Below, piece by piece: positions 15,714 through 23,768 of a stretch of DNA of 64,000 nucleotides (position 1 is the first letter of the stretch; every line of letters starts with the position of its first letter). The stretch lies in the NCBI GenBank assembly GCA_965661345.1, contig CBFIDK010000001.1:310001-374000 (forward strand), given 5' to 3'. A program made the position numbers and the translations under genes. The DNA is from GCA-2862585 sp965661345. Lineage in GTDB: Bacteria; Bacteroidota; Bacteroidia; Flavobacteriales; UBA7312. The notes under the pieces were generated by a model. It searched no databases. It was not told where the DNA came from and saw only the letters and a list, made by a program, of their open reading frames with translations.

Positions 15714-17824
15714 TAACTCAGTATTTGGTATGCGGCAAAACTAGCGAGATAAGCCAAAAGACTCATATATATAAATTGGATGACTGGCCATTTCCAACTG
15801 TTTGTTTCTCTAAAAACAATAGCTAATGTACTCATGCATTGCATCGCAAAGGCATAGAAGAGCATGAGTGATAGTGCTACCGCAGGGGTAAAAAATGCTT
15901 CTCCAGTTTTGGGATTTTTGTGAGACATCAACTTCTCTCTTATCGACTTCGTATTATCTGCATCGCCAACACTATAAATTGTAGACATTGTGCCTACAAA
16001 CACCTCTCGTGCGGCAAAGGATGTTATAAGTGATATGCCAATTCGCCAATCGAATCCAAGCGGTCTGATTACGGGCTCTATACTTTTTCCAATGATTCCA
16101 GCGTATGAAGCCTCTAGCTTTTCACTTGCAATTTGTACTTCAGCATCTTCTGCATATTTATACTTTTCTTCTATTTTTTGGAATGTATCAGAAGGGCCGT
16201 AAGATGATAGTCCCCAAAGAATTATTGAAATTGCTACAATTATTTTTCCGGCATCAATTAAAAACACTTTAACTTTTTCAAAAATCGTTAAGCCAACTGT
16301 TTTCCAGTCAGGCACTTTATATGTTGGCATTTCCATTACAAAATACCCCCTTTCCTTCGACTTTAGAATATACTTCATTACCCAAGCAATAGATATTGCT
16401 GAAACAAAGCCAATAAGATAAAAACCCATCATTGTTAGACCTTGAAGGTTAAATATCAGCCATTTTTGTTCAGCAGGAATCATCATGGATATAAGCAAGG
16501 TGTAAACAGGAAGTCTTGCGGCGCAACTCACCAGAGGAACGACCATAATAGTTATAATTCTTTCTTTCCAGTTGGGAATGGTTCGCGCTGACATTACCGC
16601 AGGTATTGCACAAGCAGCACCACTCAATAATGGAATTAATGAACGCCCACTAAGTCCGAAACCTCTAAGTAATCTATCTGTTATGAAACTTACCCTTGAC
16701 ATGTAGCCCGTGTCTTCCAAAATGGCAATAAAGGCAAAAAGAAATGCAATCTGTGGAATGAAAATAACAATACCGCCAAGACCTGCAATTATGCCATCAA
16801 CAATTAGGCTATTAAGCACACCTTCAGGCAATGTATTTCCAACAAATTGTGAAAGCTGTGCAAATCCATTATCAATTAGCTCCATAGGGTATTCTGACCA
16901 CGAGAATACGGCCTGAAAAATCAAAAATAAAACGGATAAGAAAATCCCAAAACCTAAGACAGGATGCGTAAGGATATTATCAAGCTTTTGAGTAAGGCTA
17001 TTGTTTTTACTGAACTCAGGGTATTTAACACACAACTCAATGAGTTTGTCAATGGCTTTGTACCTTCTTACAGTTTCTGTAGCCTGAGACCTTTTTGGAT
17101 TAAAATTTAACTCTTTGGTGAGTTTTTCAAAACGTGCTTTTTCTGTGTCTGAAAATCCAGTAATGGCTTTGTAATTACAAGCAATTTGAAAGGCGTTGTA
17201 GTCGCTATTGATTGTAAATTCATTTTGGATAGTATCAATTAGCTCTGGCGCAAGATTTTTTATATCAACGAAATTGTTTGGCGCTTTGAAGTCATTAATA
17301 ACTTGAATGATTTCTTGCTTGAGATTTCCAATACCCATTTTTTTACGAGCATTTATTGGAACTACAGGAATTCCAAGCTTTTTGCTTAATAATTCTATAT
17401 CAATTTCTACACCGTCTGCTGTTGTCAAATCAGTCATGCTTAATGCTAAAATACAAGGCGTATTAAGATCAATAACTTGTGTAGCCAAACATAAAGAACG
17501 TTTAAGATTTGATGCGTCAGCAATAATTATATTGACGTTAGGATGGTGCTCGTTTTTTGAGTCACAAAGTATTTTGAAGCTGACGCTTTCATCAACTGAT
17601 TTTGGATATAAACTATAAGTTCCAGGTAAATCAATAAACTCAGTGTCGACCTTGTTTTTACTTGCTAATTGTGAGATTTGACACGCTCCAACTTTTTTCT
17701 CTACTGTAATTCCGGGGAAATTAGCGACTTTCTGATTTAAGCCTGTGAGGGCATTGAATAAAGTCGTTTTTCCACTATTTGGATTTCCAACTAAGGCAAC
17801 TTTAATTTTTTGAGGAAATGTCAA
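15713..17824 (-). CDS. feoB: Ferrous iron transporter FeoB
   Basis: Inner-membrane Fe(II) uptake permease with an N-terminal G protein. G1 is GNPNSGKTTLF (residues about 14-24), G3 is DLPGTYSLYP (about 66-75), and a G4-like element with SMTD follows near 130. The membrane part begins near residue 290 with two Gate domains (GLSGRSLIPLLSGAACAIPA, the Cys-containing gate helix, near 400, and the MQCMSTLAIVFRET region near 670). 703 residues is typical of FeoB in this phylum. feoA lies 3 nt upstream in the same direction, so the two form an operon. FeoC is not seen. Confidence 0.97.
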   Translation of the reverse strand: MTFPQKIKVALVGNPNSGKTTLFNALTGLNQKVANFPGITVEKKVGACQISQLASKNKVDTEFIDLPGTYSLYPKSVDESVSFKILCDSKNEHHPNVNIIIADASNLKRSLCLATQVIDLNTPCILALSMTDLTTADGVEIDIELLSKKLGIPVVPINARKKMGIGNLKQEIIQVINDFKAPNNFVDIKNLAPELIDTIQNEFTINSDYNAFQIACNYKAITGFSDTEKARFEKLTKELNFNPKRSQATETVRRYKAIDKLIELCVKYPEFSKNNSLTQKLDNILTHPVLGFGIFLSVLFLIFQAVFSWSEYPMELIDNGFAQLSQFVGNTLPEGVLNSLIVDGIIAGLGGIVIFIPQIAFLFAFIAILEDTGYMSRVSFITDRLLRGFGLSGRSLIPLLSGAACAIPAVMSARTIPNWKERIITIMVVPLVSCAARLPVYTLLISMMIPAEQKWLIFNLQGLTMMGFYLIGFVSAISIAWVMKYILKSKERGYFVMEMPTYKVPDWKTVGLTIFEKVKVFLIDAGKIIVAISIILWGLSSYGPSDTFQKIEEKYKYAEDAEVQIASEKLEASYAGIIGKSIEPVIRPLGFDWRIGISLITSFAAREVFVGTMSTIYSVGDADNTKSIREKLMSHKNPKTGEAFFTPAVALSLMLFYAFAMQCMSTLAIVFRETNSWKWPVIQFIYMSLLAYLASFAAYQILS

Positions 17825-17827
17825 CGA

Positions 17828-18055
17828 CTACTTGATTTCGTTTACAAAGATAGTTTCGGCTTCTGATTTCCTCATGCTCAATAAATAGCCAGATATAGAT
17901 ACTGCTATGGGATCACCTAATGGTGCTTTGCGTTCAATGTAAATTCGCTCACCTGGAAGACATCCCATTTCCATGAGTTTTAAGGCAAGTTCCTTATCAG
18001 AAAAAGAATCTATTACAGCCTTCTTTCCAAGTTTTAAATCACTTAGGTTTTTCAT
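17828..18055 (-). CDS. feoA: Ferrous iron transport protein FeoA
   Basis: A 75-residue SH3-like cytoplasmic protein that supports FeoB. Family features are MKNLSDLKLGKKAVI at the start, the LMEMGCLPGERI core (residues about 28-40) and APLGDPIAVSISGYLLSMRK, ending with an acidic tail. Normal length. It precedes feoB by 3 nt. A small Cys-x-Cys lipoprotein gene ends 39 nt upstream on the same strand, and an inverted-repeat cluster that could bind an iron-responsive repressor lies in that gap. Confidence 0.95.
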   Translation of the reverse strand: MKNLSDLKLGKKAVIDSFSDKELALKLMEMGCLPGERIYIERKAPLGDPIAVSISGYLLSMRKSEAETIFVNEIK

Positions 18056-18071
18056 GCTGCTAAGTTACTTA

Positions 18072-18099
18072 TTTAGAATTAATCTAAAAACAAATTAGA
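18072..18099. promoter_or_regulatory. TTAGA/TCTAA inverted-repeat cluster upstream of feoA
   Basis: TTTAGA (18072-18077) and TCTAAA (18083-18088) are inverted around ATTAA, and TCTAA (18083-18087) is again inverted with TTAGA (18095-18099), so three copies of one half-site alternate in orientation in 28 bp. Position just before feoA suggests an operator for an iron-responsive regulator (Fur or DtxR type); the half-site is not a textbook match to either. Confidence 0.35.
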
Positions 18100-18235
18100 T
18101 GTGTTTTTCTGTTGGTTCATTAGCCTTCGAAAAGCTAGGGCAATCGCAGTCTTCTTTTAAAATACTACAAGAGGACAGACTCATGAGAAAGAAAGAAAAT
18201 AATAGAAGAAAAAATAAATTTTTCGTTTTTTTCAT
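18095..18235 (-). CDS. 46-residue lipoprotein with Cys-x-Cys motif, upstream of feoAB
   Basis: Short frame from ATG 18235 to TAA 18095. A Lys-rich start (MKKTKN), a hydrophobic stretch and a lipobox LSSC (Cys23) make a complete lipoprotein signal. The mature part is only 24 residues: CSILKEDCDCPSFSK, then a polar tail. The C-D-C pair (Cys30, Cys32) could bind a metal. A promoter with TATTTTTG at 18257-18264 and a TTG 22 nt further upstream lies 21 nt before the ATG. Because it is the first gene before feoA and feoB, a role in iron handling at the envelope is tempting but is inference from position only. I do not recognise the family. Confidence 0.72.
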   Translation of the reverse strand: MKKTKNLFFLLLFSFFLMSLSSCSILKEDCDCPSFSKANEPTEKHI

Positions 18236-18256
18236 AATCTAATATATTACTATTTT

Positions 18257-18264
18257 CAAAAATA
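18257..18264 (-). promoter_or_regulatory. -7 element for the lipoprotein-feoAB unit
   Basis: TATTTTTG on the minus strand, with a TTG 22 nt upstream in the -33 position, a good match to the Bacteroidota promoter. The leader up to the ATG contains a 10-bp palindrome TAATATATTA (18240-18249), a possible operator. Confidence 0.65.
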
Positions 18265-18299
18265 CTATATGCTTTTAAGATTGAGGCAATAAATATTAT

Positions 18300-18307
18300 T
18301 ATTTTTG
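18300..18307 (+). promoter_or_regulatory. -7 element of mlaE, leaderless arrangement
   Basis: TATTTTTG, an exact TAnnTTTG match, 6 nt before the ATG at 18314. An upstream TTG codon at 18305 lies inside the element itself and is unlikely to be the start. Confidence 0.6.
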
Positions 18308-18313
18308 AAGAAT

Positions 18314-19057
18314 ATGATACAAGGTCTAATAATGTTTGGCAAATATCTTTCTCTGTTGGGTAATGTGTTTAGCCGACCTGAAAACAAAAAGGTATATTTT
18401 AGAAGGGTTTTAGATGAAATGGTCAAATTAGGAGTTAATTCTTTGACTATTGTGTCTATTATATCGTTGTTCATGGGGGCTGTTGTTACAATTCAAACTG
18501 GCCTGCAATTGAGCAATCCTTTTATCCCTAAGTATCTGATTGGCTTTGCTACTAGAGAGTCCTTAATTCTAGAGTTTTCACCCACTATGATTGCCTTAAT
18601 ATTAGCTGGAAAAGTAGGGTCAAGCATAGCTTCTGAAATTGGTACAATGAGAGTTTCAGAACAAATTGATGCTCTCGAGATTATGGGAATAAATTCTTCT
18701 GCCTTTATCATACAACCTAAAATTATTGCATCTGTTTTATTTTTCCCCATTTTGGTAATTATAAGCATGGCAATCGGGATGTTTGGGGGCTTTTTAGCCG
18801 CAACTCTCGGAGGTATTATCAGTAAGGCAGAGTTTCTGCAAGGTTTACTCTATTGGTTTCAGCCTTTTTATGTGCTTTATGCTTTAGTAAAAACTGTATT
18901 TTTTGCTTTTACCATCTCTTCGGTATCATCTTTCTTTGGGTACTATACAGATGGTGGTGCTATTGCAGTTGGAAAGTCTAGTACCAAAGCGGTTGTTTAC
19001 AGTTGTATTGTCATTTTAATTGTCAATTTCATAATCACTCAACTTATGCTATCATGA
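18314..19057 (+). CDS. mlaE: MlaE-family ABC transporter permease
   Basis: Inner-membrane permease of the MCE/Mla phospholipid transport family, which moves lipids between inner and outer membranes. The 247-residue product has five or six hydrophobic segments and the family's conserved elements: LGVNSLTIVSIISLFMGAV (about 35-53, VVTIQT follows), LEFSPTMIALILAGKVGSSIASE (about 90-112) and EQIDALEIMGI (about 118-128), the coupling helix for the ATPase. I place the start at ATG 18314; an ATG 18 nt later is also possible. The stop overlaps the mlaF start as ATGA. No MCE-domain (MlaD) gene follows here, so the substrate-binding partner must be elsewhere. Confidence 0.92.
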   Translation: MIQGLIMFGKYLSLLGNVFSRPENKKVYFRRVLDEMVKLGVNSLTIVSIISLFMGAVVTIQTGLQLSNPFIPKYLIGFATRESLILEFSPTMIALILAGKVGSSIASEIGTMRVSEQIDALEIMGINSSAFIIQPKIIASVLFFPILVIISMAIGMFGGFLAATLGGIISKAEFLQGLLYWFQPFYVLYALVKTVFFAFTISSVSSFFGYYTDGGAIAVGKSSTKAVVYSCIVILIVNFIITQLMLS

Positions 19058-19800
19058 TAAATGTTGAGAAAATAAATAAATCATTTGGCAGCAAGCATGT
19101 CTTACAAGATGTTTCATTCTCATTTGAAGCGGGTAAAACTAACTTGGTAATTGGCGCGAGTGGTTCAGGAAAAACGACACTTATAAAGTGCATGGTTGGT
19201 TTGCATACGCCCGATTCTGGAAAAATTATTTTTGATGGCGCTTCTTTTAATGATTTAGAGAAAAAAGATAAAAGAGAACTCAGACAACAAATAGGAATGC
19301 TATTTCAAGGTGGCGCCTTATTTGATTACCTTACCGTAGAACAAAACATTGCTTTTCCTTTAAATATGTTTACCACCATGAGTGAGGAAGAAAAGAGAGA
19401 CAGGGTAAACTTTTGTTTGAATAGAGTGAACCTCAATAATGTAAATGATTTATTTCCTGCTGAACTAAGTGGAGGAATGATTAAGCGTGTGGCTATTGCT
19501 AGGGCAATTTCGATGAATCCAAAATATTTGTTTTGTGATGAGCCAAACTCAGGTTTAGATCCTCAAACGTCCATAATCATTGATAACCTTATTCATGAGA
19601 TTACTCTAGAATATAATATTACAACAGTTGTTAACACACACGATATGAACTCTGTTGTGGAGATAGGCGACAACATTGCCTTTATCAGCCAAGGTAAATT
19701 GGCTTGGCAAGGCAATAAAGATTCTATAATATCTTCAGATTGCAAAGAACTCAATGATTTTGTTTTTGCATCCCAACTCTTTAAAAAACTAAAGCAATAA
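19054..19800 (+). CDS. mlaF: MlaF-type ABC transporter ATP-binding protein
   Basis: Cytoplasmic ATPase partner of the MlaE-type permease. Walker A GASGSGKTT is at about residues 33-41, the signature is LSGGMIKRVAIARA near 139-152 (Met in the position after GG, as in MlaF), and Walker B is YLFCDEP near 159-165 followed by NSGLDPQTS. 248 residues is normal. The frame is open upstream to 19003 but the ATG at 19054, overlapping the mlaE stop, gives the usual N-terminus (MINVEKINKSFG). A bidirectional terminator hairpin directly follows the stop codon. Confidence 0.94.
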   Translation: MINVEKINKSFGSKHVLQDVSFSFEAGKTNLVIGASGSGKTTLIKCMVGLHTPDSGKIIFDGASFNDLEKKDKRELRQQIGMLFQGGALFDYLTVEQNIAFPLNMFTTMSEEEKRDRVNFCLNRVNLNNVNDLFPAELSGGMIKRVAIARAISMNPKYLFCDEPNSGLDPQTSIIIDNLIHEITLEYNITTVVNTHDMNSVVEIGDNIAFISQGKLAWQGNKDSIISSDCKELNDFVFASQLFKKLKQ

Positions 19801-19829
19801 AAAAGACCAGCCTTGGCTGGTCTTTTTTT
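19800..19829. terminator. Bidirectional terminator between mlaF and T9SS protein A1
   Basis: Arms AAAAGACCAGCC (19801-19812) and GGCTGGTCTTTT (19815-19826) with a TT loop, A-rich on the left and a T-run on the right, so it can stop transcripts from both sides. Confidence 0.88.
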
Positions 19830-19848
19830 ATTTTGAGTGTATCCAAAT

Positions 19849-21693
19849 TTATTGGATAACTATTTTTTTACTTGAAGACAGATTATTCTCGCTTTCAACA
19901 TTTATAATATAAATACCTCTGTCTAAGTGTGATAAATTCATTTTTATAGTGCTTTCTGACTTGTCTTCACTATATACAATTTGTCCCAGAACATTTCTTA
20001 CTTCAACGGTTAGCTTTGTTGATTTTGTTGCCGGAACATTTATGCTAAATTCTCCATTATTCGGGTTAGGATAAATTGAGAACTCTAGAGCCTTCTCTTC
20101 TTTTATGCCAATTGGTCCAGGAACATCAGGGTCTAAATTCATTCTTACCATTGGGACAGATAAGTATATTCCGTCTTGTGGAGCTGTACCAGTTGAGCCA
20201 GCATACCCATTGTGTATACGCCATCCATAACTTCCATTAATTGCGCTGGAAACACCAATTCTAGTAGTGTCAGAGGTTAATCCGTTTCCGCCAATTGTAA
20301 CTAAATATTCATTATTAGCTTCTAATGGAACAGGTGCAGCAAATTTTACACTTTGCCAACTTCCCACAGAATTGATGCTTAGCTCATTTGATTCGTAAAG
20401 GAAGTTAGCGATTCCGTCATTTATGCTGTAAACCTTAGCTTGAAGCTTACCATTGGCATCACTATTATCTGCAATATATACGTCAACCGCATATAAAGTT
20501 GTACTTTCCTTAATATCAAAAGAGTTTCCATGTTCAACAGTTGGCTGGCCACCTGTTGCTGAAATTAGGGGAAAAGAGAAATCCATTACGCTATTATCTC
20601 TTGCAAATGTAAATTCTGTAACTTCAAAATTTAATGACTGTAAATCTGTAACAGTACTGTCAGACTCTGCCACAAAATCAATTTGAAAATCACCGATCGC
20701 ATTAGCTGTGAAATAATTATTGCCATAAAATGTATCTCTTGCTAAGGACATAAGGTTTTGCGCATAACTTTGAGTCATATATTGTTCTGAAGCAATTTCT
20801 ACTTTTACTCTAGTAGAGTCTTGCTGATTATTTCCTATGTTTCTAACTACTCCTCTAAAGTACATTCCATCGCCTTGTTGAGATAATGGGATTTTTGAAT
20901 ACGTTGAGGCATAGGAGTTTCCAGCTATAAATTGATTAACTAATTGAAGTGAAAGTTCATTGTCTTGGAGCTCTCCAACTACAATATCATCAATAGCAAA
21001 ACCACTTGCCCAGCTGTTGTTGTCAGACCATACAAATCGAATGGTAACAGAATCAGTATTGTTTAAATCAGACAAACTAAAAATTCCTTCTTGCCAAGCG
21101 TCACCATCGTCTAAATTTCCAGATAAGTTTACCCAACTTCCGTTAGCAATCTTATATTCTACATAAGCGTCTCCACCACCATAATTTTTATCATGGAAAT
21201 ATTCAAAAATCAAAAATACATTGTATTGATTAGTGAAGTCCAGTTCTGGTAGTTCAAGGACTTCAAAGCTCAAATCGCAATTATTGTTCTCATTAGGTGT
21301 CACATTGTTTGGTCGACATGCATCATCATTTGTCATTGCAAACTGTGTGTGCTCAGTTACTGGCCAATACCCTCCTGCATTAGCATCTTCGCTGTCTCCA
21401 GTATAAAAGCCATTAACAACTTGGTTTGATGAATTAACACTAACATTATAACCAGTTTCCAAAGATGATGTAGTTACGTCTGAAGGTAAGGCTGGTGTGC
21501 TTACTGATTCAAAATCTTCACAGTAAAGATAATTCTGATTTGTAGAACAGTCTATTTGAGACTGACTTGCAGATCTTTGGCTATTAATAACGCGCTGATA
21601 AAAATCAGATTTAATTTCTGTGTTAAAGGATATTTTTTGCTGAGCTATCAAGGTATTTGTAAATACGAATAGCAATAGTAATGTTTTTTTCAT
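19849..21693 (-). CDS. T9SS type A sorting domain protein, paralogue A1
   Basis: A 614-residue secreted protein. Residues 1-17 form a signal peptide (MKKTLLLLFVFTNTLIAQ). The N-terminal half holds a jelly-roll-like module ending in the WASGFAIDDIVVG strand (about 230), preceded by Cys pairs (CSTNQNYLYCEDFE near 49 and CRPNN...NNCDL near 125). A second beta-rich module follows at about 370-520. The last 80 residues are a type A T9SS sorting domain: FSIYPNPNNGEF, VRNVLGQIVY, LDRGIYIINV, KIVIQ. No catalytic motif is seen, so it may be an adhesin or surface-layer component. It is most similar to the fourth gene of the cluster (25716-27584). No clear promoter precedes it. Confidence 0.9.
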   Translation of the reverse strand: MKKTLLLLFVFTNTLIAQQKISFNTEIKSDFYQRVINSQRSASQSQIDCSTNQNYLYCEDFESVSTPALPSDVTTSSLETGYNVSVNSSNQVVNGFYTGDSEDANAGGYWPVTEHTQFAMTNDDACRPNNVTPNENNNCDLSFEVLELPELDFTNQYNVFLIFEYFHDKNYGGGDAYVEYKIANGSWVNLSGNLDDGDAWQEGIFSLSDLNNTDSVTIRFVWSDNNSWASGFAIDDIVVGELQDNELSLQLVNQFIAGNSYASTYSKIPLSQQGDGMYFRGVVRNIGNNQQDSTRVKVEIASEQYMTQSYAQNLMSLARDTFYGNNYFTANAIGDFQIDFVAESDSTVTDLQSLNFEVTEFTFARDNSVMDFSFPLISATGGQPTVEHGNSFDIKESTTLYAVDVYIADNSDANGKLQAKVYSINDGIANFLYESNELSINSVGSWQSVKFAAPVPLEANNEYLVTIGGNGLTSDTTRIGVSSAINGSYGWRIHNGYAGSTGTAPQDGIYLSVPMVRMNLDPDVPGPIGIKEEKALEFSIYPNPNNGEFSINVPATKSTKLTVEVRNVLGQIVYSEDKSESTIKMNLSHLDRGIYIINVESENNLSSSKKIVIQ

Positions 21694-21712
21694 GGTCTAA
21701 TTTTTTTTTGTA

Positions 21713-21743
21713 AAGACCAGACATACTATTTATGTCTGGTCTT
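21713..21743 (-). terminator. Hairpin between T9SS genes B1 and A1 (weak terminator or processing hairpin)
   Basis: A perfect 13-bp stem, AAGACCAGACATA (21713-21725) and TATGTCTGGTCTT (21731-21743), with a 5-nt loop. On the minus strand the stem is followed by only one or two further T before AC, so the U-run is poor; it may be leaky or serve to stabilise the 3' end of B1 mRNA. Confidence 0.55.
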
Positions 21744-21756
21744 AGGTGTGTTAGTA

Positions 21757-23667
21757 TTATTTAATCACAATTTTATGACTGTTGCTTTTTCCATCTTCGC
21801 CTTCAACGTTTATAAAGTAAAGGCCTTTTTCAAATGCATTTAGGTTTACCTCTTTTCTGAGTGAGCTTACATTTGAAAGGTTTTCGCTATATACCGATTG
21901 CCCCAATACATTTGTAATATTTAGAGTAATGTCTGTTGCCTTTTCGGTTTGTATATTGACAGTGAAAGTACCTGTATTTGGATTTGGGAAAACATTAACT
22001 TTTGCAAACCTCTCATTTTCATTTATTCCCACATTTATGCCAGTAGCATCAGGGTCAAAGTTTAAACGAATGCATGCTGAAGAAGTTGAATATAGCCAAT
22101 CGCCAGGATTAACACCTTCCTGTGCACCATCTATATCTTGAACAATAGTTTCACCATTTATATAGTTAGTTCCTGAGGTATTAACAAAAATGGTGTCGTC
22201 ATTAGTTGTAGCTGATTCGGCATAAATAGACGCTAGGATGACTTGCCCAGCAGTTAGTTGAACTGGTGGTTCCATCAAAACATTAACCCAATTGCCAGTA
22301 TGTTCCCCTAAATCTAAGACGATACTTTCATGTAAAAAATCGTCAAATGCCCCATTAGTTGTATTAGCAGTATTTATTAAAATTTTAGCTTTAGCATTTG
22401 CACCCGTTCTGTCGTCAAGCTGAATTCTAACAGCATATAATGTTGTGTTAGCATAAATATCGAATACATTACCATATTGTTGAGTTCCTTCATCGTTTAA
22501 AGGAAATAAACCTAATCCTCCTGTAGTGAAATCGGCAAAATCTCTAGCGTATTCAAAGTTAGAAATCGCAAAACCTCTTTGAATAGTGTCTGTATTTACA
22601 TCATTATTATCGTTTGTGACAAAAATGTTTGCAGTATATAAACCTGTTGTACTAGGTATAAAACCACTATTTGTAAAGATTGTGTCTCTTCCAGATGATG
22701 CAATAGATACGCCATTGCTTTGACCATTATAGGTTTCCCCTTCTATGGTTGCGCGAATTCGCAGGCTGTCAATTGTGTTAGCGCCAACATTTTCAACGTA
22801 TCCACCAAAGAACACGCCAGTTGGTTCAGCTTGTAATTTTGGTAAAATCACGAATCCAGTACTTCCAAAATAAGGGCTTGGCATTCTTTGAAAAGCGTTT
22901 ATTAAGTCAGCATCGAATGGTTTAGTTTTAATGATTTTCACATCGTCAATTTGCCAATAATAATGCGAAGCAGTTTGTGCACCGTCTGCCCAATCAAATC
23001 GTATTCTAACAGAATCTCTCAATGCGGCTTGATCTGTTATAATGATTTGTTTTTTTATAGTTCCACTCAATACATTTGCACTCAATTCATTGATTGAATA
23101 ACTTGTTGAACTCCATCCGTCTGGAGTACCAATGTATACTTTCAATTCGTGGTTAGCATTACAACAGTACCTGTAGGCGTGCTCAAAGGTAAGAGTTACG
23201 TTGGTGTCGTTGGATAAATCTATATAAGGCGAAATTAATTGCCCCTGTCTTTCCTGATAAGTAGGTGGTGCGCCAGGGTTTGATTTGTCAGCGTCAAAAA
23301 TCATCCATCCATTCCCTTTGGTTTCGGAATCGATGGTGAACGGTTGAGGACCAGCATAGGTTCCATTAGAGCCGTCAGTATCATATTCCCAAATGGCACC
23401 ATTTGGACCAGCTACTGACCATGCTTGATCTGTAGATTGATTGTTTCCGTCAAGACCATTTGCAAAGTCTTCAGACCAAAGTACAACATCATCTTCTTCA
23501 AGAGCAGATGAAGCGTTGGAAATACTACTTTCATTTTCTGTAGGAGAAGATTTAAGCTTATAAACATTATTATTTACTTCTGGTTGAAGTCTAATGGATG
23601 AGTAATTGAACTGAGAAAATACCTGAAAGGATAGAAAAATCCCTAAAAGCGTTAGAGCGTGTTTCAT
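21757..23667 (-). CDS. T9SS type A sorting domain protein, paralogue B1
   Basis: A 636-residue secreted protein with a signal peptide (residues 1-18) and a C-terminal type A T9SS domain (VFPNPNTGTFTVN, NVLGQSVYS, FEKGLYFINVEG, HKIVIK). The N-terminal module differs from A1: WSEDFANGLDGN near 68, a WEYDTDGSNG segment, and a beta-sandwich ending in YYWQIDDVKI near 240. A vicinal-Cys motif HAYRYCC lies near 168-174. The middle and C-terminal parts (YFGSTGF, FEYARDFADF, GNVFDIYANTTLYAV, ETIVQDIDGAQEGV) match the other cluster members. No enzyme motif is visible. A -7-like TAACTTCG is 28 nt upstream. Confidence 0.9.
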   Translation of the reverse strand: MKHALTLLGIFLSFQVFSQFNYSSIRLQPEVNNNVYKLKSSPTENESSISNASSALEEDDVVLWSEDFANGLDGNNQSTDQAWSVAGPNGAIWEYDTDGSNGTYAGPQPFTIDSETKGNGWMIFDADKSNPGAPPTYQERQGQLISPYIDLSNDTNVTLTFEHAYRYCCNANHELKVYIGTPDGWSSTSYSINELSANVLSGTIKKQIIITDQAALRDSVRIRFDWADGAQTASHYYWQIDDVKIIKTKPFDADLINAFQRMPSPYFGSTGFVILPKLQAEPTGVFFGGYVENVGANTIDSLRIRATIEGETYNGQSNGVSIASSGRDTIFTNSGFIPSTTGLYTANIFVTNDNNDVNTDTIQRGFAISNFEYARDFADFTTGGLGLFPLNDEGTQQYGNVFDIYANTTLYAVRIQLDDRTGANAKAKILINTANTTNGAFDDFLHESIVLDLGEHTGNWVNVLMEPPVQLTAGQVILASIYAESATTNDDTIFVNTSGTNYINGETIVQDIDGAQEGVNPGDWLYSTSSACIRLNFDPDATGINVGINENERFAKVNVFPNPNTGTFTVNIQTEKATDITLNITNVLGQSVYSENLSNVSSLRKEVNLNAFEKGLYFINVEGEDGKSNSHKIVIK

Positions 23668-23695
23668 GGTTTTAAGTTTTTTTAAGTTTGTTGGG

Positions 23696-23703
23696 CGAAG
23701 TTA
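23696..23703 (-). promoter_or_regulatory. -7-like element of T9SS gene B1
   Basis: TAACTTCG on the minus strand, one mismatch (C for T) from TAnnTTTG, 28 nt upstream of the ATG at 23667. The same TTCG variant occurs before other genes in this window. Confidence 0.4.
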
Positions 23704-23717
23704 AGTAAAAAACTATT

Positions 23718-23752
23718 AAAAAAAAAACGGACTTTAAAGAGTCCGTTTTTTT
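23718..23752 (-). terminator. Terminator after T9SS gene B2
   Basis: Stem CGGACT (23728-23733) and AGTCCG (23740-23745), extended by A-rich left and T-rich right flanks that also pair, 17 nt after the B2 stop. The minus-strand U-run is long, so this is a standard intrinsic terminator for B2; the flanks would also allow use from the other strand. Confidence 0.85.
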
Positions 23753-23768
23753 AGAATGATCGACTTAT

